A DNA stretch of 64,000 nucleotides, from positions 62,001 to 126,000 of the forward strand of contig NZ_CP097764.1 of NCBI RefSeq assembly GCF_023585685.1, written 5' to 3'. Position numbers and translations under genes: made by a program. Source of the stretch: Blochmannia endosymbiont of Camponotus sp. C-003 (GTDB taxonomy: Bacteria > Pseudomonadota > Gammaproteobacteria > Enterobacterales > Enterobacteriaceae). This document shows, one piece after another, positions 10,097-20,093 of this stretch (position 1 is the stretch's first letter; every line of letters begins with the position of its first letter). The notes below the pieces were generated by a model that did no database searches, was not told where the DNA came from, and saw only the letters and a program-made list of their open reading frames with translations.

Positions 10097-11189
10097 GAGC
10101 GCTCCTATTTGCTGATATGGATAATGATGTAACATGTAATTTTTTTAAAACAGAAACTACATGTTTGCATTCATTATATGTGCCAACAGTGATACGCAAG
10201 CAATTCACTAACCCTGGTTGATTGCTTTGATCCCTTAATACTATACCTTGATGCAACAATGTCTTGAAAACCTGATATTTTGGATAGAATCTAACCAATA
10301 CATAATTAGCGTTACTATTGAATACTTTTTGGACACAAGAACATTGCTTTAATCCTGTAATTAATATAGTTCGGTTTATATTGACTGTAGCTATTCTATT
10401 CTGAGTACGTTGTATATTTGTAGGGGTTAGAGCTTGTTCTGCAATATCAATGACTGGAGTAGATAATGGGTATGGTGCGATCACTTTTTCTAGTAATGTA
10501 ATAATTTCTGGATTAGCTAAAGTGAAGCCGCAGCGTAATCCTGCTAATGCGAAAGCTTTAGATAAAGTTCTTAAAATAACCAGATGAGGATACGCTGATA
10601 GCCACCGGGCTAAGCTTGCGTCCGGGCAAAAATCAATATATGCTTCATCGGCTACTAATAACGCTCTATTTTGAATAATATCTAATAATTTTTTTAAACT
10701 ATTTAAATGAATGATATTACCAGTGGGGTTATTTGGGTTGCAAATATAAACTAACTTAACGTTGTTAAGTTGTGATTGAATGGATAGTAAATCAAGTTGC
10801 CAGTTTTTATTTTTAGGTATAACTCGATAATTAATGCCTAAAATTTCTGCAGTAGTTTTATACATACCGTATGTCGGTGGACAAAATATAATAACGTCTT
10901 TTCCAGGATTACAAAAAACTTTCATTAATAATTCAATACTTTCATCAGCTCCTCTCGATACTAAAATTTGATCTGATCGAATTCCGGCGTAATCAGCGTA
11001 ATTATTGATCACTTCTTGTGGTTGACAAGTAGGGTATCTATGAATGTTTTTATAACGAAACTGATAGTCGGGATTGATTGGAAATTCATTAGCGTTCAGC
11101 CATATCTTTCCTGAGTACGTGAATTTTCTAGCAGATTGATAAGGTTTGAGAGTTAATATATTATTTCTAGCCAAGTAACGAACGTTCAT
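10086..11189 (-). CDS. hisC: Histidinol-phosphate aminotransferase
   Basis: Step 7: PLP-dependent transamination of imidazole acetol phosphate with glutamate. The product has 367 residues (E. coli 356) and the class II aminotransferase fold. Visible segments are WLNANEFP near the start, the PNNPTG loop, VADEAYIDFC (PLP-pyridine aspartate) and the Schiff-base lysine in TLSKAFALAGLRCGF. The C-terminus is about ten residues longer than in E. coli and runs into the hisB start. The 5' end overlaps hisD by 23 bases, which suggests translational coupling. No lesion seen. Confidence 0.97.
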   Translation of the reverse strand: MNVRYLARNNILTLKPYQSARKFTYSGKIWLNANEFPINPDYQFRYKNIHRYPTCQPQEVINNYADYAGIRSDQILVSRGADESIELLMKVFCNPGKDVIIFCPPTYGMYKTTAEILGINYRVIPKNKNWQLDLLSIQSQLNNVKLVYICNPNNPTGNIIHLNSLKKLLDIIQNRALLVADEAYIDFCPDASLARWLSAYPHLVILRTLSKAFALAGLRCGFTLANPEIITLLEKVIAPYPLSTPVIDIAEQALTPTNIQRTQNRIATVNINRTILITGLKQCSCVQKVFNSNANYVLVRFYPKYQVFKTLLHQGIVLRDQSNQPGLVNCLRITVGTYNECKHVVSVLKKLHVTSLSISANRSAHES

Positions 11190-12498
11190 TTTGTTCCTTG
11201 ATATAATTTATACGATGTGTTACAGCATATTCATGAGCTTTTAATTGCTCGATTTTTGTTAATGTTGTGATGGTTGATGATAATTGTAATAATCCATGTT
11301 GAGTTAATTGTTGCACCGACATTCTTTTTTGAAAATCTATAACTCCTAGTCCAGATGTGGTGATTGCATGCCCATATGTAGGTAAGACATGATTGGGTCC
11401 ACTAGCATAATCTCCAGCCGTTCCCGGAGACCAATGTCCAAGGAATATTGACCCAGCGTTGGTAATATGATGTAAATAATCTGATGCATTTTCAATTTGA
11501 ATGCTCAAATGTTCTGGAGCATAGCTATTACTTATAGAAAAACATTCCATTAAATTAGAAGTAATAATCATGCGGCTATTTAATAATACATTATTAATGA
11601 TATTACTACGTGGTAGTATTTTCAATTGCTTGTGTAGCTCATGTTTTGTTTGTTCTACAATGTATGCGTGGGGTGTGATAAGTATTACGTGTGAATCAGG
11701 TCCGTGTTCTGCTTGTGATAAAAGATCTGCAGCAATAAAAATAGGATTAGCTGTATGATCTGCAATAATTAATATTTCGGAAGGTCCAGCTAACATATCA
11801 ATCGCTGTTCCATTTGGTGAAAGGTTAATTTGTCGTTTTGCTTCTGTAACCCAAATATTACCGGGTCCAAATATTTTATTTACTTTTGGAATAGATTCAG
11901 TACCAAATCCCATAGCGGCTATAGCTTGACTACCTCCTACTTGATAAATTTCGTCGATACCGCAAAGTTGTGCGGTGTATATTATTATATCTGGAATTGG
12001 TGGTGGTGAACATAATATCACACGTCTACATTTTGCGATATGAGCTGGAATACCTAACATCATTACTGTTGACAACAAGGGAGCAGTGCCTCCTGGTATA
12101 TACAATCCAACAATATTTAATGGACGAATAATTTGTTGGCAATGTACACCTGGAAAAGTTTCCAGGTGTACATCTGAATAACAGTGTGCTTGATGAAACT
12201 GTGTTATATTGGCCATGGCAGTATGTATTGCTTGTTTTATTCCATTAGATAAGTTACGTCCTGAATGCATGATAATTTCGTATGGGATTTGCAATTGTTT
12301 AGTTTGTACGTTATCGAAATCAAAATTAAATTTAAATAAAGCATGATCGCCTTCGTTATAAACTTGTGTGAGTATATTTTTAACATTTGTATAAATATCA
12401 TTTAATTTATTATTTATTGGACGGATAAGAAGTGTTTTTTGTTCAGATGTGGAACAATCATTCCAATAAATAGATCTAGGGTGTTCATGAGAATTCAT
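11167..12498 (-). CDS. hisD: Histidinol dehydrogenase
   Basis: Last two steps: NAD+-dependent oxidation of histidinol to histidine, by a zinc homodimer. The product has 443 residues (E. coli 434). Conserved blocks are [47 protein letters not shown] (zinc-ligand region) and [15 protein letters not shown]. The gene starts 4 bases after hisG. Within the coding sequence, 12142-12173 forms a 15-bp perfect stem with a 2-base loop (listed separately), which could impede the ribosome or mark an mRNA processing point. Otherwise intact. Confidence 0.98.
   Translation of the reverse strand: MNSHEHPRSIYWNDCSTSEQKTLLIRPINNKLNDIYTNVKNILTQVYNEGDHALFKFNFDFDNVQTKQLQIPYEIIMHSGRNLSNGIKQAIHTAMANITQFHQAHCYSDVHLETFPGVHCQQIIRPLNIVGLYIPGGTAPLLSTVMMLGIPAHIAKCRRVILCSPPPIPDIIIYTAQLCGIDEIYQVGGSQAIAAMGFGTESIPKVNKIFGPGNIWVTEAKRQINLSPNGTAIDMLAGPSEILIIADHTANPIFIAADLLSQAEHGPDSHVILITPHAYIVEQTKHELHKQLKILPRSNIINNVLLNSRMIITSNLMECFSISNSYAPEHLSIQIENASDYLHHITNAGSIFLGHWSPGTAGDYASGPNHVLPTYGHAITTSGLGVIDFQKRMSVQQLTQHGLLQLSSTITTLTKIEQLKAHEYAVTHRINYIKEQNERSLLG
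12142..12173 (-). repeat. hisD: 15-bp perfect inverted repeat inside hisD
   Basis: Two arms of 15 bases (12142-12156 and 12159-12173) separated by 2 bases lie in the codons for [10 protein letters not shown] of hisD. The arms contain TACACCTGG and CCAGGTGTA, relatively GC-rich for this genome. E. coli HisD has a similar peptide here (VETQPGV), so the fold must coexist with coding constraint. It is either a chance by-product or an mRNA secondary structure; nothing in the sequence decides. Confidence 0.6.
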
Positions 12499-12502
12499 AA
12501 TA

Positions 12503-13402
12503 TTATTCCATCATTTTTTCTATTGGTAATACTAAAATAGAACTAGCTCCAAGGTTTTTTAAATTTTCCATTGTTTCCCAGAATAATGTTTCATTGCTTA
12601 CCATGTATATTGCCACACGATGTTGATTGCCTGCTAGTGGTAATACTGTCGGACTTTCTGCTCCAGGTAGTAAATTAATAATTTCCTCTAGTTGTGCAGC
12701 AGGAGCATGCAGCATGATGTACTTAGATCCTCTAGCTTGGATGATTCCTTGAATGCGAATTATTAATTTGTTTATTAATGACTGTTTTATGGTGGACAAT
12801 TTTCCAGATCGTTGAATAAGACACGCTCTAGATCGATAGATTACTTCCACCTCATGTAATCCATTAGCTTCTAATGTAGCGCCAGTAGACACTAAATCAC
12901 AAATTGCATCTGCCAATCCAGCGCGTGGAGCTACTTCTACTGATCCATTTAGTAAACAAGATTTAAAATTAATACCTAACTCATCTAAATATTTTTTTAG
13001 AAGATGCGGGTATGACGTGGCAATCCGTTTTCCTTGCAAGGATTTTGGGCCATTCCATGGTTCGTCTATGGGTAGGGCCATAGATAACCGACAATCTCCA
13101 AAATCTAATCGGAGTAATGTAATGTAACAAGGATTATCTCCTTGCGATCGTCTTGTTAACAACGCTTCTTCTAATACATTTTCACCGATAATGCCTAAAT
13201 CCACTATACCATCCATAATTAAACCAGGAATATCATCATCTCGTACTCTCATTATATCGATGGCCATGTTTTCCGCAAACGCTAGTAGACGTTGTTGTTG
13301 TAAATTAATTTTAATTCCACATTGTTCGAGAAGTTGTTGGGATTCTTTGCTCAATCTTCCTGATTTTTGTATTGCTATTCGTAATCGTGATCTATCCAGC
13401 AT
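12503..13402 (-). CDS. hisG: ATP phosphoribosyltransferase
   Basis: First and committed step of histidine synthesis, condensing ATP with PRPP; feedback-inhibited by histidine in E. coli. The product has 299 residues, the same as E. coli, and is one of the best conserved proteins in the window. It shows the start [18 protein letters not shown], the PRPP loop region [14 protein letters not shown], and the C-terminal regulatory domain ending [13 protein letters not shown]. The long-form HisG with its allosteric domain is kept, so enzymatic feedback may still work. I found no hisL-type leader peptide with a run of histidine codons upstream, so the classic transcription attenuator appears to be absent. 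First gene of the operon. Confidence 0.98.
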   Translation of the reverse strand: MLDRSRLRIAIQKSGRLSKESQQLLEQCGIKINLQQQRLLAFAENMAIDIMRVRDDDIPGLIMDGIVDLGIIGENVLEEALLTRRSQGDNPCYITLLRLDFGDCRLSMALPIDEPWNGPKSLQGKRIATSYPHLLKKYLDELGINFKSCLLNGSVEVAPRAGLADAICDLVSTGATLEANGLHEVEVIYRSRACLIQRSGKLSTIKQSLINKLIIRIQGIIQARGSKYIMLHAPAAQLEEIINLLPGAESPTVLPLAGNQHRVAIYMVSNETLFWETMENLKNLGASSILVLPIEKMME

Positions 13403-13913
13403 GATATTTTACCTTATGTCAACAATTTTCCATAATTAAACATTTTTTAAAATTCTTTCAAAAAGAAATATCTTTGATTTTTTTAATAAACAAAAGATTA
13501 AAAATGATTTCTATTGTTAAATTTTATTTGAAGGATTTAATCAGGGTCATGATGATAAATTAACATATGCAGTACAGCTTTCCCATTGAAAATTTTCATT
13601 ACCTTAGTATTTTAACGAATATAATTAAATTTGTATAGGGTTAAATTTTATAAAGTTACTTTATTTTATACGTATATAATTAATATTATAACTAAATTAA
13701 AAAATGCTTTAAAATATTAGTGCGTATTATTACAAATAGTTATGTGTAATTTAAATTGTAATCACATATTATATATGTACATATGAGATATACATGTATA
13801 AGTACTTATTTTGGTAAAATTATGTGATTTTTTAAATTTTTTTCATATATTCTAGTTTAAATTAGAATATGCATGTATTACATGTATGTGAAAAAATGAA
13901 AACTGATTTTTTT
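13403..13913. other. gene-free region between hisG and sbcB; his promoter region
   Basis: 511 bases upstream of hisG and downstream of sbcB (both minus strand). I looked for a short ORF rich in His codons and a nested terminator hairpin, the marks of the E. coli his attenuator, and saw neither. A weak 8-bp stem at 13847-13870 lies just past the sbcB stop, without a U-run on the transcript. The hisG promoter must be here but cannot be picked out of the AT background. Confidence 0.5.
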
Positions 13914-15416
13914 TTAATAAAAATGAAAACACGTTTTATACAGATGTTGATAATATTTTTGCAATAAACGTATAAGTGTAATGTTTTGTTCGTTATATTT
14001 GTAAATTGAAAGAAGTGTATTCAGTTGATCATTATAAGATGGTGATTGATCTTTATTAAACAATTTGTTTTTTTTATAGTTTAACCATTTTTGTTGTTCT
14101 TGGTAATTTAAAGTATTAGGAAAATTTCTGGCTCTATAGTAGAACAAGAGTGGTTTTAAACGAGTATCAACGTGGTTAGTGCATAAATTTTTTAAGTCTT
14201 TTGAATGGGTTTTACGAATATTTTCAATTATTTTTCGATCAGAATTACTAAAAAATTTGTGATATAGTTGACTGTCTACATGAAGATTGTTATACAAATT
14301 TTGTTGATTTACGTAAGAATCTATCATGGTATACAGTGTGTTTATTTTATTGCGTAAATGCACTCCATTTTCATTCATTCTAAGAAAATTTAAATGTTTA
14401 AAACAGTGTCGATAATTTTCAGAGAACTGCATGATATAATTGCTCTGAATCTTGTTGTTTTCAACAAATTTTATTGGTATTAATATAGGGCACGCATTCA
14501 ATCGAATTAATCGTAGTGGTATTTTTTTGAAAATATCATGTATTGTTATGTGATCAGAATATAATTTTTGATGTATTGTATTCACATTGAAATTCATTAA
14601 GGCATCTATGTTTCCATTTAAATCACATGCTATTAAAATATTGGGGTTTGTGGGATGTTGAGCAATTGGAGCTACGTAAGTAATAAAATTTTTGTATTTG
14701 TTATTCATTTTATTTGTTATAAATATCAAAGGATTCATGCTATTTAGATCGATTATTTTTTTTAACTGATATTTAGTCCGATGATTAAATAAAAATTGAA
14801 ATAATTGTGGTTGAGCTTCTTTTATCAGTTTTGCTAACTCTAAAGTAGCGTATACATCTGACATGGCATTATGTGCGTTGATATGTTTTATAGAATTTGC
14901 TTGCGTTAAATCTTTTAGACGAAAACTAGGTTTATTTTGAGTATTCAATGGCCATGTAATCCCATTGGGACATAATGAATAACAAGCACGTAGTATATGT
15001 AATAAGTCCCATCGGGAATTACCTCGTTGATAGGCCCATGAGTAAGGGTCATAAAAATTTCTATAAAAAATGTTTCTACTAAATTCATCGTCAAAATGAA
15101 TATTATTATATCCAAGGATGCAAGTATTAGGAATACAGAATAATTGATGAATACGACTAGCAAATTCCGATTCAATTAATCCATGATATGAAGTATCTTG
15201 AGGAGTAATTCCTGTGATAAGGACAGATTGTGGATTGGGAAGATAATCATTTGATAAACGACAGAAAAAAACTTTTTCTTTTTCTATAGGTTGTAATGTG
15301 CTATTAGTACGAATTCCGGCAAATTGGGCTGGTCTATCTAACGCTGGGTTTATACCAAAAGTTTCATAATCATAAATAAAAAAACTAGGTTGTGTAATAT
15401 TAATCTGTATTATCAT
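13914..15416 (-). CDS. sbcB: Exodeoxyribonuclease I
   Basis: Degrades single-stranded DNA 3' to 5'; acts in recombination and mismatch repair. The product has 500 residues (E. coli 475). DEDDh exonuclease motif I is YDYETFG near residue 17, then FRNFYDPY, the NAHNAMSDVYAT motif near 175-190 with the catalytic His/Asp, an SH3-like middle region, and a C-terminal part keeping LLFYYRARNFPNTLNYQEQQKWL. The N-terminal nuclease domain is well conserved and the C-terminal half is more divergent. The sbcB-his neighbourhood is as in E. coli. Retention of a recombination nuclease in a reduced genome is notable, but its reading frame is intact. Confidence 0.96.
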   Translation of the reverse strand: MIIQINITQPSFFIYDYETFGINPALDRPAQFAGIRTNSTLQPIEKEKVFFCRLSNDYLPNPQSVLITGITPQDTSYHGLIESEFASRIHQLFCIPNTCILGYNNIHFDDEFSRNIFYRNFYDPYSWAYQRGNSRWDLLHILRACYSLCPNGITWPLNTQNKPSFRLKDLTQANSIKHINAHNAMSDVYATLELAKLIKEAQPQLFQFLFNHRTKYQLKKIIDLNSMNPLIFITNKMNNKYKNFITYVAPIAQHPTNPNILIACDLNGNIDALMNFNVNTIHQKLYSDHITIHDIFKKIPLRLIRLNACPILIPIKFVENNKIQSNYIMQFSENYRHCFKHLNFLRMNENGVHLRNKINTLYTMIDSYVNQQNLYNNLHVDSQLYHKFFSNSDRKIIENIRKTHSKDLKNLCTNHVDTRLKPLLFYYRARNFPNTLNYQEQQKWLNYKKNKLFNKDQSPSYNDQLNTLLSIYKYNEQNITLIRLLQKYYQHLYKTCFHFY

Positions 15417-15686
15417 AATTATATGAGTTGTTTTTATTAAATAAAAATCAAATTATTTATTAATATTATAACGATTTCATTAGATTTGATTATATATGTA
15501 TTGTATATAGGGTGTTTTAATTTATTATTGTTATTCATGCTCTATCCATTAAATATTTATGATATGTAATAATCTTACATGATATTAATAATATTTAATT
15601 ATATTAATTTTTTTATTTTGTTTTAATTAAACATATGGAGTTTGTAATGTAGGGATTTTTCAAATAAATATAAATAGGATGTAATT

Positions 15687-16010
15687 ATGAATGATAATGT
15701 TGATCAATCATTTTATGATGTATTAGAATTTGTGCGTATATTTCGCCGTAAAAACAAACTGCAACGAGAAATTATTGATAATGAAAAAAAAATTCGTGAT
15801 AATCAAAAAAGAGTGTTATTGCTGGGTGATTTAAGGGATTATATTAAGTCTGAAACTTCTATAGAAGGGGTACAAGTTATTATTGCAAATATGCGTAATG
15901 ATTATGAAGATCGAGTAGATGAATATATTATAAAAAATGCAGAGTTATCAAAAGAACGTCGCGAGTTATCAAAAAAATTAAAAAATTTTAAAGAATCTTC
16001 AAGTGATTAA
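15687..16010 (+). CDS. tmaR: TmaR (YeeX), polar regulator of PTS Enzyme I
   Basis: A 107-residue, charged, coiled-coil protein closely matching E. coli YeeX/TmaR (109 residues): [34 protein letters not shown] and [19 protein letters not shown] are nearly identical. In E. coli, TmaR clusters at a cell pole and sequesters phosphorylated PTS Enzyme I, tuning sugar uptake. It sits beside sbcB, as in E. coli. It shares the window with the mannose PTS (manXYZ at 34-37 kb), which makes the same role plausible here; ptsI itself lies outside the window. The ATG follows an AATAGGATGT purine patch that can serve as a ribosome binding site. Confidence 0.93.
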   Translation: MNDNVDQSFYDVLEFVRIFRRKNKLQREIIDNEKKIRDNQKRVLLLGDLRDYIKSETSIEGVQVIIANMRNDYEDRVDEYIIKNAELSKERRELSKKLKNFKESSSD

Positions 16011-16599
16011 ATTGGATAATTATTGGGTTTTAAAATGTTAATTTTAATAATTAAATTGAAAATATTTTGTAATATCTAAATATATAGATAAGAAAGATAA
16101 TTCATTTTATACAGAAGTGTTAGATATAATAGAATTATATGAAATAAAACATTATTATCTATTATTTATGATCATGATGTGAAAGATATCGTTTGTGTAA
16201 TATGATTAGTTTTAAAAATTTATGAAAAATTAAACGATTGTTATTCAGGATATTTTTACATTTGTTGTTATGTATTAAATATGAATTTATATTGTTGTGA
16301 TTAGCATACAAATATCGTTTGGTAATAAATTAAATCAATTTTAAATTGCATTTTTGTGATATATTGGATGTTGATTAAAATATTTATAAATTTTCATTAT
16401 TTTGATATAGAATGTTATTCTATAGTTTTTGGGTGGGTTTGTGTTCAAAAAGGTAAAGTATAATAATTTTATAATGTTTGTAATTGCTGTTATGACCTCC
16501 ACAGATATACATATTCCAGTGTTGTGAAAAGAATGTAACTTATATTGAAGATGAGTTATTTGTAGTGTTATAGTTTTTATATTTATCATTTTGATAATT
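16011..16599. other. gene-free region before gutQ
   Basis: 589 bases with no supportable gene. A minus-strand frame at 16341-16610 is Ile/Thr/Asn-rich and overlaps the gutQ start, so I reject it. No strong hairpin was seen. The gutQ promoter is presumably in the final part. Confidence 0.5.
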
Positions 16600-17577
16600 A
16601 TGGTAATCATTAATGACGCGTTGCTCTTGGGATATGCTAAAGAAACTTTAGAGATCGAAATTAACGAAGCTCAAAGAATGTTAGATAGGTTGGATGAGAG
16701 CATTGTGTTAGCTTGTCGTATATTATTGAATTGTACAGGAAAAGTTGCAGTTTCTGGTATAGGTAAATCAGGCCATATTGGGAAAAAAATTGCCGCTTCT
16801 TTAGCTAGTACAGGTACTCCAGCTTTTTTTGTGCATCCTGCGGAAGCTTTACATGGTGATTTAGGTATGATTGGAACACAAGACGTAGTAATGTTTATTT
16901 CTTATTCAGGTCGTTCTTGTGAAATAATCACTTTAATGCCATTGTTAGCAGATAGCGGTATCCCTGTGATTGCATTTACTGGAGATGTAAGTTCTCCTTT
17001 AGCGAAAGGAGCTACATGTGTTCTTAATATAAAAATACAAAGGGAAGCTTGCCCTATGGAGCTTTCTCCTACTTCAAGTGCAGTGAATACTTTAATGATG
17101 GGTGATGCGTTAACAATGGCCCTTATGAGGCACAGAGGTTTTAGTTTAGAACAATTTGCTCGATCTCATCCAGGAGGTAGATTAGGGGCTCAATTATTAA
17201 ATTGTGTGCATCATTTGATGCGTACTGGAGAGCAAATTTCGAAAGTTTTTTTGAAAGTTACGGTAATGGATGCTATGTTTGAATTGAGTCGTACTGGACT
17301 CGGATTAACTGCTGTATGTGACAATCATAATTGCGTTACAGGAGTATTTACCGATGGAGATTTAAGACGTTGGATGGTACAAGGCAAATCTCTCGACGCC
17401 CCTGTTGATATTGCCATGACTAAACCTGGATATCGTATTCCAAGAGAATGGAGGGCAAGTGTAGCATTAAAAGCTTTGCATCATCGAAAAATTACCGCAG
17501 CACCAGTAGTAGATAAATTAGGAAGATTAGTAGGATCAATTAATATGCATGATTTACATCAAGCTGGAATAGAGTAA
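16600..17577 (+). CDS. gutQ: D-arabinose 5-phosphate isomerase, GutQ type
   Basis: Interconverts ribulose 5-phosphate and arabinose 5-phosphate, the first step toward Kdo, the inner sugar of lipopolysaccharide. The 325 residues hold an N-terminal SIS sugar-isomerase domain (SGIGKSGHIGKKIAASLASTG near 45-65, HPAEALHGDLG near 75-85) and two CBS domains from about 205 (VFTDGDLRRWM, ITAAPVVD). Compared from memory, HPAEALHGDLGMIG, FISYSG, SRTGLGL and KITAAPVVD match GutQ (321 residues) rather than KdsD (328; HPGEAAHGDLGMV). The frame extends upstream to a TTG at 16591; the ATG at 16600 fits the family start better. If kdsD is absent elsewhere, this would be the only such isomerase for Kdo. Confidence 0.9.
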   Translation: MVIINDALLLGYAKETLEIEINEAQRMLDRLDESIVLACRILLNCTGKVAVSGIGKSGHIGKKIAASLASTGTPAFFVHPAEALHGDLGMIGTQDVVMFISYSGRSCEIITLMPLLADSGIPVIAFTGDVSSPLAKGATCVLNIKIQREACPMELSPTSSAVNTLMMGDALTMALMRHRGFSLEQFARSHPGGRLGAQLLNCVHHLMRTGEQISKVFLKVTVMDAMFELSRTGLGLTAVCDNHNCVTGVFTDGDLRRWMVQGKSLDAPVDIAMTKPGYRIPREWRASVALKALHHRKITAAPVVDKLGRLVGSINMHDLHQAGIE

Positions 17578-17670
17578 ATAATTGTAAGTGTATCGGTAGC
17601 ATAAGATACGATCAACTGAGCACTACATGAATTTTAATTAAAAGTGATTCCTCTAATTAATACTATCATT

Positions 17671-17746
17671 TGGCTCCCCTGACTGGGATCGAACCAGTGA
17701 CATACGGATTAACAGTCCGCTGTTCTACCAACTGAACTACAGAGGA
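17671..17746 (-). tRNA. tRNA-Asn (anticodon GTT)
   Basis: A 76-base cloverleaf read on the minus strand, starting TCCTCTGTAGTTCAG, with anticodon arm CGGACTGTTAATCCG, T-loop GGTTCGATCC and an encoded CCA end. It differs from E. coli tRNA-Asn at only a few positions. The 7-bp acceptor stem pairs throughout, counting one G-T pair. Confidence 0.97.
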
Positions 17747-18040
17747 ACCAATAATATATAATTATGTCATTTTATAGGGATATGCGAAATAATACAAGTA
17801 TTTAATGATAATCAATTTCGTTTGATAAAGTATTTATAATATACGAAAGATAATGTTTTTATGCACATTACATATGGTTATATTAATAACTTAGGATTAT
17901 ATATGGGGATTGATTCTTTTTGAGAAGGGGTAAATAATGAACTTGTATGATTATGATCTTACATGTAAGAGGTATGTCGACAAATATTATCTTATGTTAA
18001 AGAATATGTGATATTTTAGTGAGAAAATTTATTGAATAAG

Positions 18041-18130
18041 GGAGAGATGCCGGAGTGGTTGAACGGAGCGGTTTCGAAAACCGTTTTAAAGAAATGATAT
18101 CTTTCAAGGGTTCGAATCCCTTTCTCTCCG
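18041..18130 (+). tRNA. tRNA-Ser (anticodon CGA)
   Basis: A 90-base class II tRNA with 7-bp acceptor stem GGAGAGA/TCTCTCC, anticodon loop TTTCGAAAA (CGA), a long variable arm (AAAGA with TCTTT) and T-arm AGGGTTCGAATCCCT. It resembles E. coli serU. No CCA is encoded after the discriminator G (TTA follows), so the end must be added by CCA nucleotidyltransferase, unlike the two neighbouring tRNAs. Confidence 0.96.
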
Positions 18131-18539
18131 TTATTTGGAATATATAATACTGTATTGTATGACATTTTTAATGTACTGATTATATAGCAACAATATAATA
18201 AAATTGTATTTGTTGAAGGTTTCGTATCTCTCGTATGATTATTTATATATAATTGAAAATTATTAAATAATTAATAATAATGTTTCGTAATCATTAAAAT
18301 GATTACTGGTGTTCTAATGTATATATGTAATTATTGCGCTATATTTCAGTAAATGCAAAGTTACTCATATTATATGTTTTTTTGAGATAATATGAAAAGA
18401 TCATGTCCAGTGATAGTATAATGATCAACTGTTATTGATAACACAGTTTAATAGTTAATTTTTAATTTTTGAAATATATGATTATAGTAATGCCATTTGC
18501 AAAAATACTGAATTTTACAAAAACTGGTGTACATGATTG
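18131..18539. other. gene-free region between the two tRNA-Ser genes
   Basis: 409 bases of AT-rich DNA between the convergently oriented serine tRNA genes. No ORF or clear terminator seen. Confidence 0.5.
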
Positions 18540-18635
18540 TGGCGGTGAGGAAGGGATTCGAACCCTTGATACATAAGGTTTTGTATGTATACATGCTTTC
18601 CAGGCATGCTCCTTAAGCCACTCGGACACCTCACC
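18540..18635 (-). tRNA. tRNA-Ser (anticodon GGA)
   Basis: A class II tRNA on the minus strand: acceptor GGTGAGG/CCTCACC, anticodon loop CCTGGAAAG (GGA), a long variable arm (ATACATA pairing with TATGTAT) and T-arm AAGGGTTCGAATCCCTT, with encoded GCCA. It resembles E. coli serW/serX. An open frame across it on the minus strand (VSEWLKEHAWKAC...) is the well-known spurious translation of serine tRNA genes. Confidence 0.97.
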
Positions 18636-18869
18636 ATATTGTTGCGCAATAATAACAAAGAACACTAAAAATAAATAATTATAAAACAATGTATTTGATT
18701 GAGTTCAAGTATGATTAATCAAATTGCTTCATGGTTGATGAGTAATGTTAATCATTATGTATATGTTTTTTGTTTAGATATAATTAAAATTGTTTATATC
18801 TATTGTAAGTTTTAGTAGTCTATAGAATAGGTAGTGTAGTGGAAATATTTATATTGTTGTTTTTATTCA

Positions 18870-20093
18870 TCACAGTTTATGTTTTTTATCATGATTATTA
18901 TTAAGTAAAGATTGAAAAGAATAATATTTGAATTGACAATATAGCCCTAACAAAGTAATCAAACCTATTATGCTTAAAACGATCCAAGGTAATTGCATAA
19001 AGTTTTGTTCTTTTCCAATATCATACAACCATCCGCTGCCACTATATCCTACAGTACCTCCTAAAGCTAGACTTAATTTGCTAAAACCTATATAACTGCT
19101 ACGTGCCTTATAGTCTGTTAGTAACGCCCCTAAAGTTTCTCTTGCAGGTTCAGCGATAATAGATCCTATGTAAAATAAACTAATTAGAACCAATAAAGTA
19201 TTTAAATTTTTGACTGATCCAATAGGAAATAAACTGATTATCATAGTTATTAGTCCTACCATCAAGCGTGTTTCTAGTTTAAAATATTTTTCGCTCCACC
19301 AAGTTATAGGCATGATTAACAATAAAGATAAAATTGCTTCTATGATATACATCCATTTGATGTATGATAATTGACCGGATACTTCATGAATGCGAATAGG
19401 TAACATTAACATAACTTGAGCTGATAGAATATAGTAACCAGTTAGAGTAAAAACATAAATTACAAATCGTTGATTATTGAGTACTTTTTTTATTCCTTCT
19501 AATAATGAAGCATGAGAACTAGAAATTTTATATGCAGGTAATCTCCAAGCGTTAAAAATTCCGGCAATAAAAAATAATATTGCTCCAGTAAAGCATACTA
19601 ATTGAAAATTATATTGTAATAACCATGTACCCAGTACTATTCCAATAATAGCGCACATGCTGTCTTCTAGCATTAATACAGAATAAAATCTCCCTAATTC
19701 CCATGGACGAACTAATTTAATTACTAATGCAGTGCGTGGCGGATCAAATAATGTTCCGCCTAATGCTGATAACACACATGATAAGCATAATAGCATAGGG
19801 GTGTTTGCAATACTCATTATAATAAATCCCAAAGTACGGATGAATAACCCAGATACAATCATAGGTTTGGCTCCTAATTTGTCGGCAAAAGCACCACTAA
19901 GAATGCCTAGTCCTTGTTGAATAAATTGTCTTAATCCTAAAGCAAATCCTACTAAAAAAGCACCCCATCCCAATTGTTCTACGAAATATATTGAAATTAG
20001 CGGAAAAACAACATAAAACCCTACAACTACAAACATGTTATCTATAATTAAAAAATATTTACCCAGTCTTCTAGCTTGAGATATTGTATACAT
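18870..20093 (-). CDS. mdtH: Major facilitator superfamily transporter, MdtH (YceL) family
   Basis: Inner-membrane MFS protein with about 12 hydrophobic segments. E. coli MdtH is a proton-driven drug exporter whose natural substrate is unclear. The 407 residues (E. coli 402) start [23 protein letters not shown] and carry an MFS motif A-like loop (ADKLGAKPM near residue 70), then [24 protein letters not shown] and [17 protein letters not shown], all collinear with MdtH. Retention of one multidrug-family exporter in a reduced genome hints at a housekeeping export role, but that is inference. It is divergent from murJ, which is near it in E. coli as well. Confidence 0.92.
   Translation of the reverse strand: MYTISQARRLGKYFLIIDNMFVVVGFYVVFPLISIYFVEQLGWGAFLVGFALGLRQFIQQGLGILSGAFADKLGAKPMIVSGLFIRTLGFIIMSIANTPMLLCLSCVLSALGGTLFDPPRTALVIKLVRPWELGRFYSVLMLEDSMCAIIGIVLGTWLLQYNFQLVCFTGAILFFIAGIFNAWRLPAYKISSSHASLLEGIKKVLNNQRFVIYVFTLTGYYILSAQVMLMLPIRIHEVSGQLSYIKWMYIIEAILSLLLIMPITWWSEKYFKLETRLMVGLITMIISLFPIGSVKNLNTLLVLISLFYIGSIIAEPARETLGALLTDYKARSSYIGFSKLSLALGGTVGYSGSGWLYDIGKEQNFMQLPWIVLSIIGLITLLGLYCQFKYYSFQSLLNNNHDKKHKL

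Noticed and set aside
13847-13870. 8-bp hairpin after sbcB as a terminator
   Set aside because: On the minus-strand transcript it is followed by A, not U; weak and AT-only.
16341-16610. 89-codon minus-strand ORF between tmaR and gutQ
   Set aside because: Low-complexity Ile/Thr/Asn composition, overlaps the gutQ start, no recognisable family.
18462-18689. 75-codon ORF reading VSEWLKEHAWKAC on the minus strand
   Set aside because: It is the well-known false translation across a serine tRNA gene (18540-18635).
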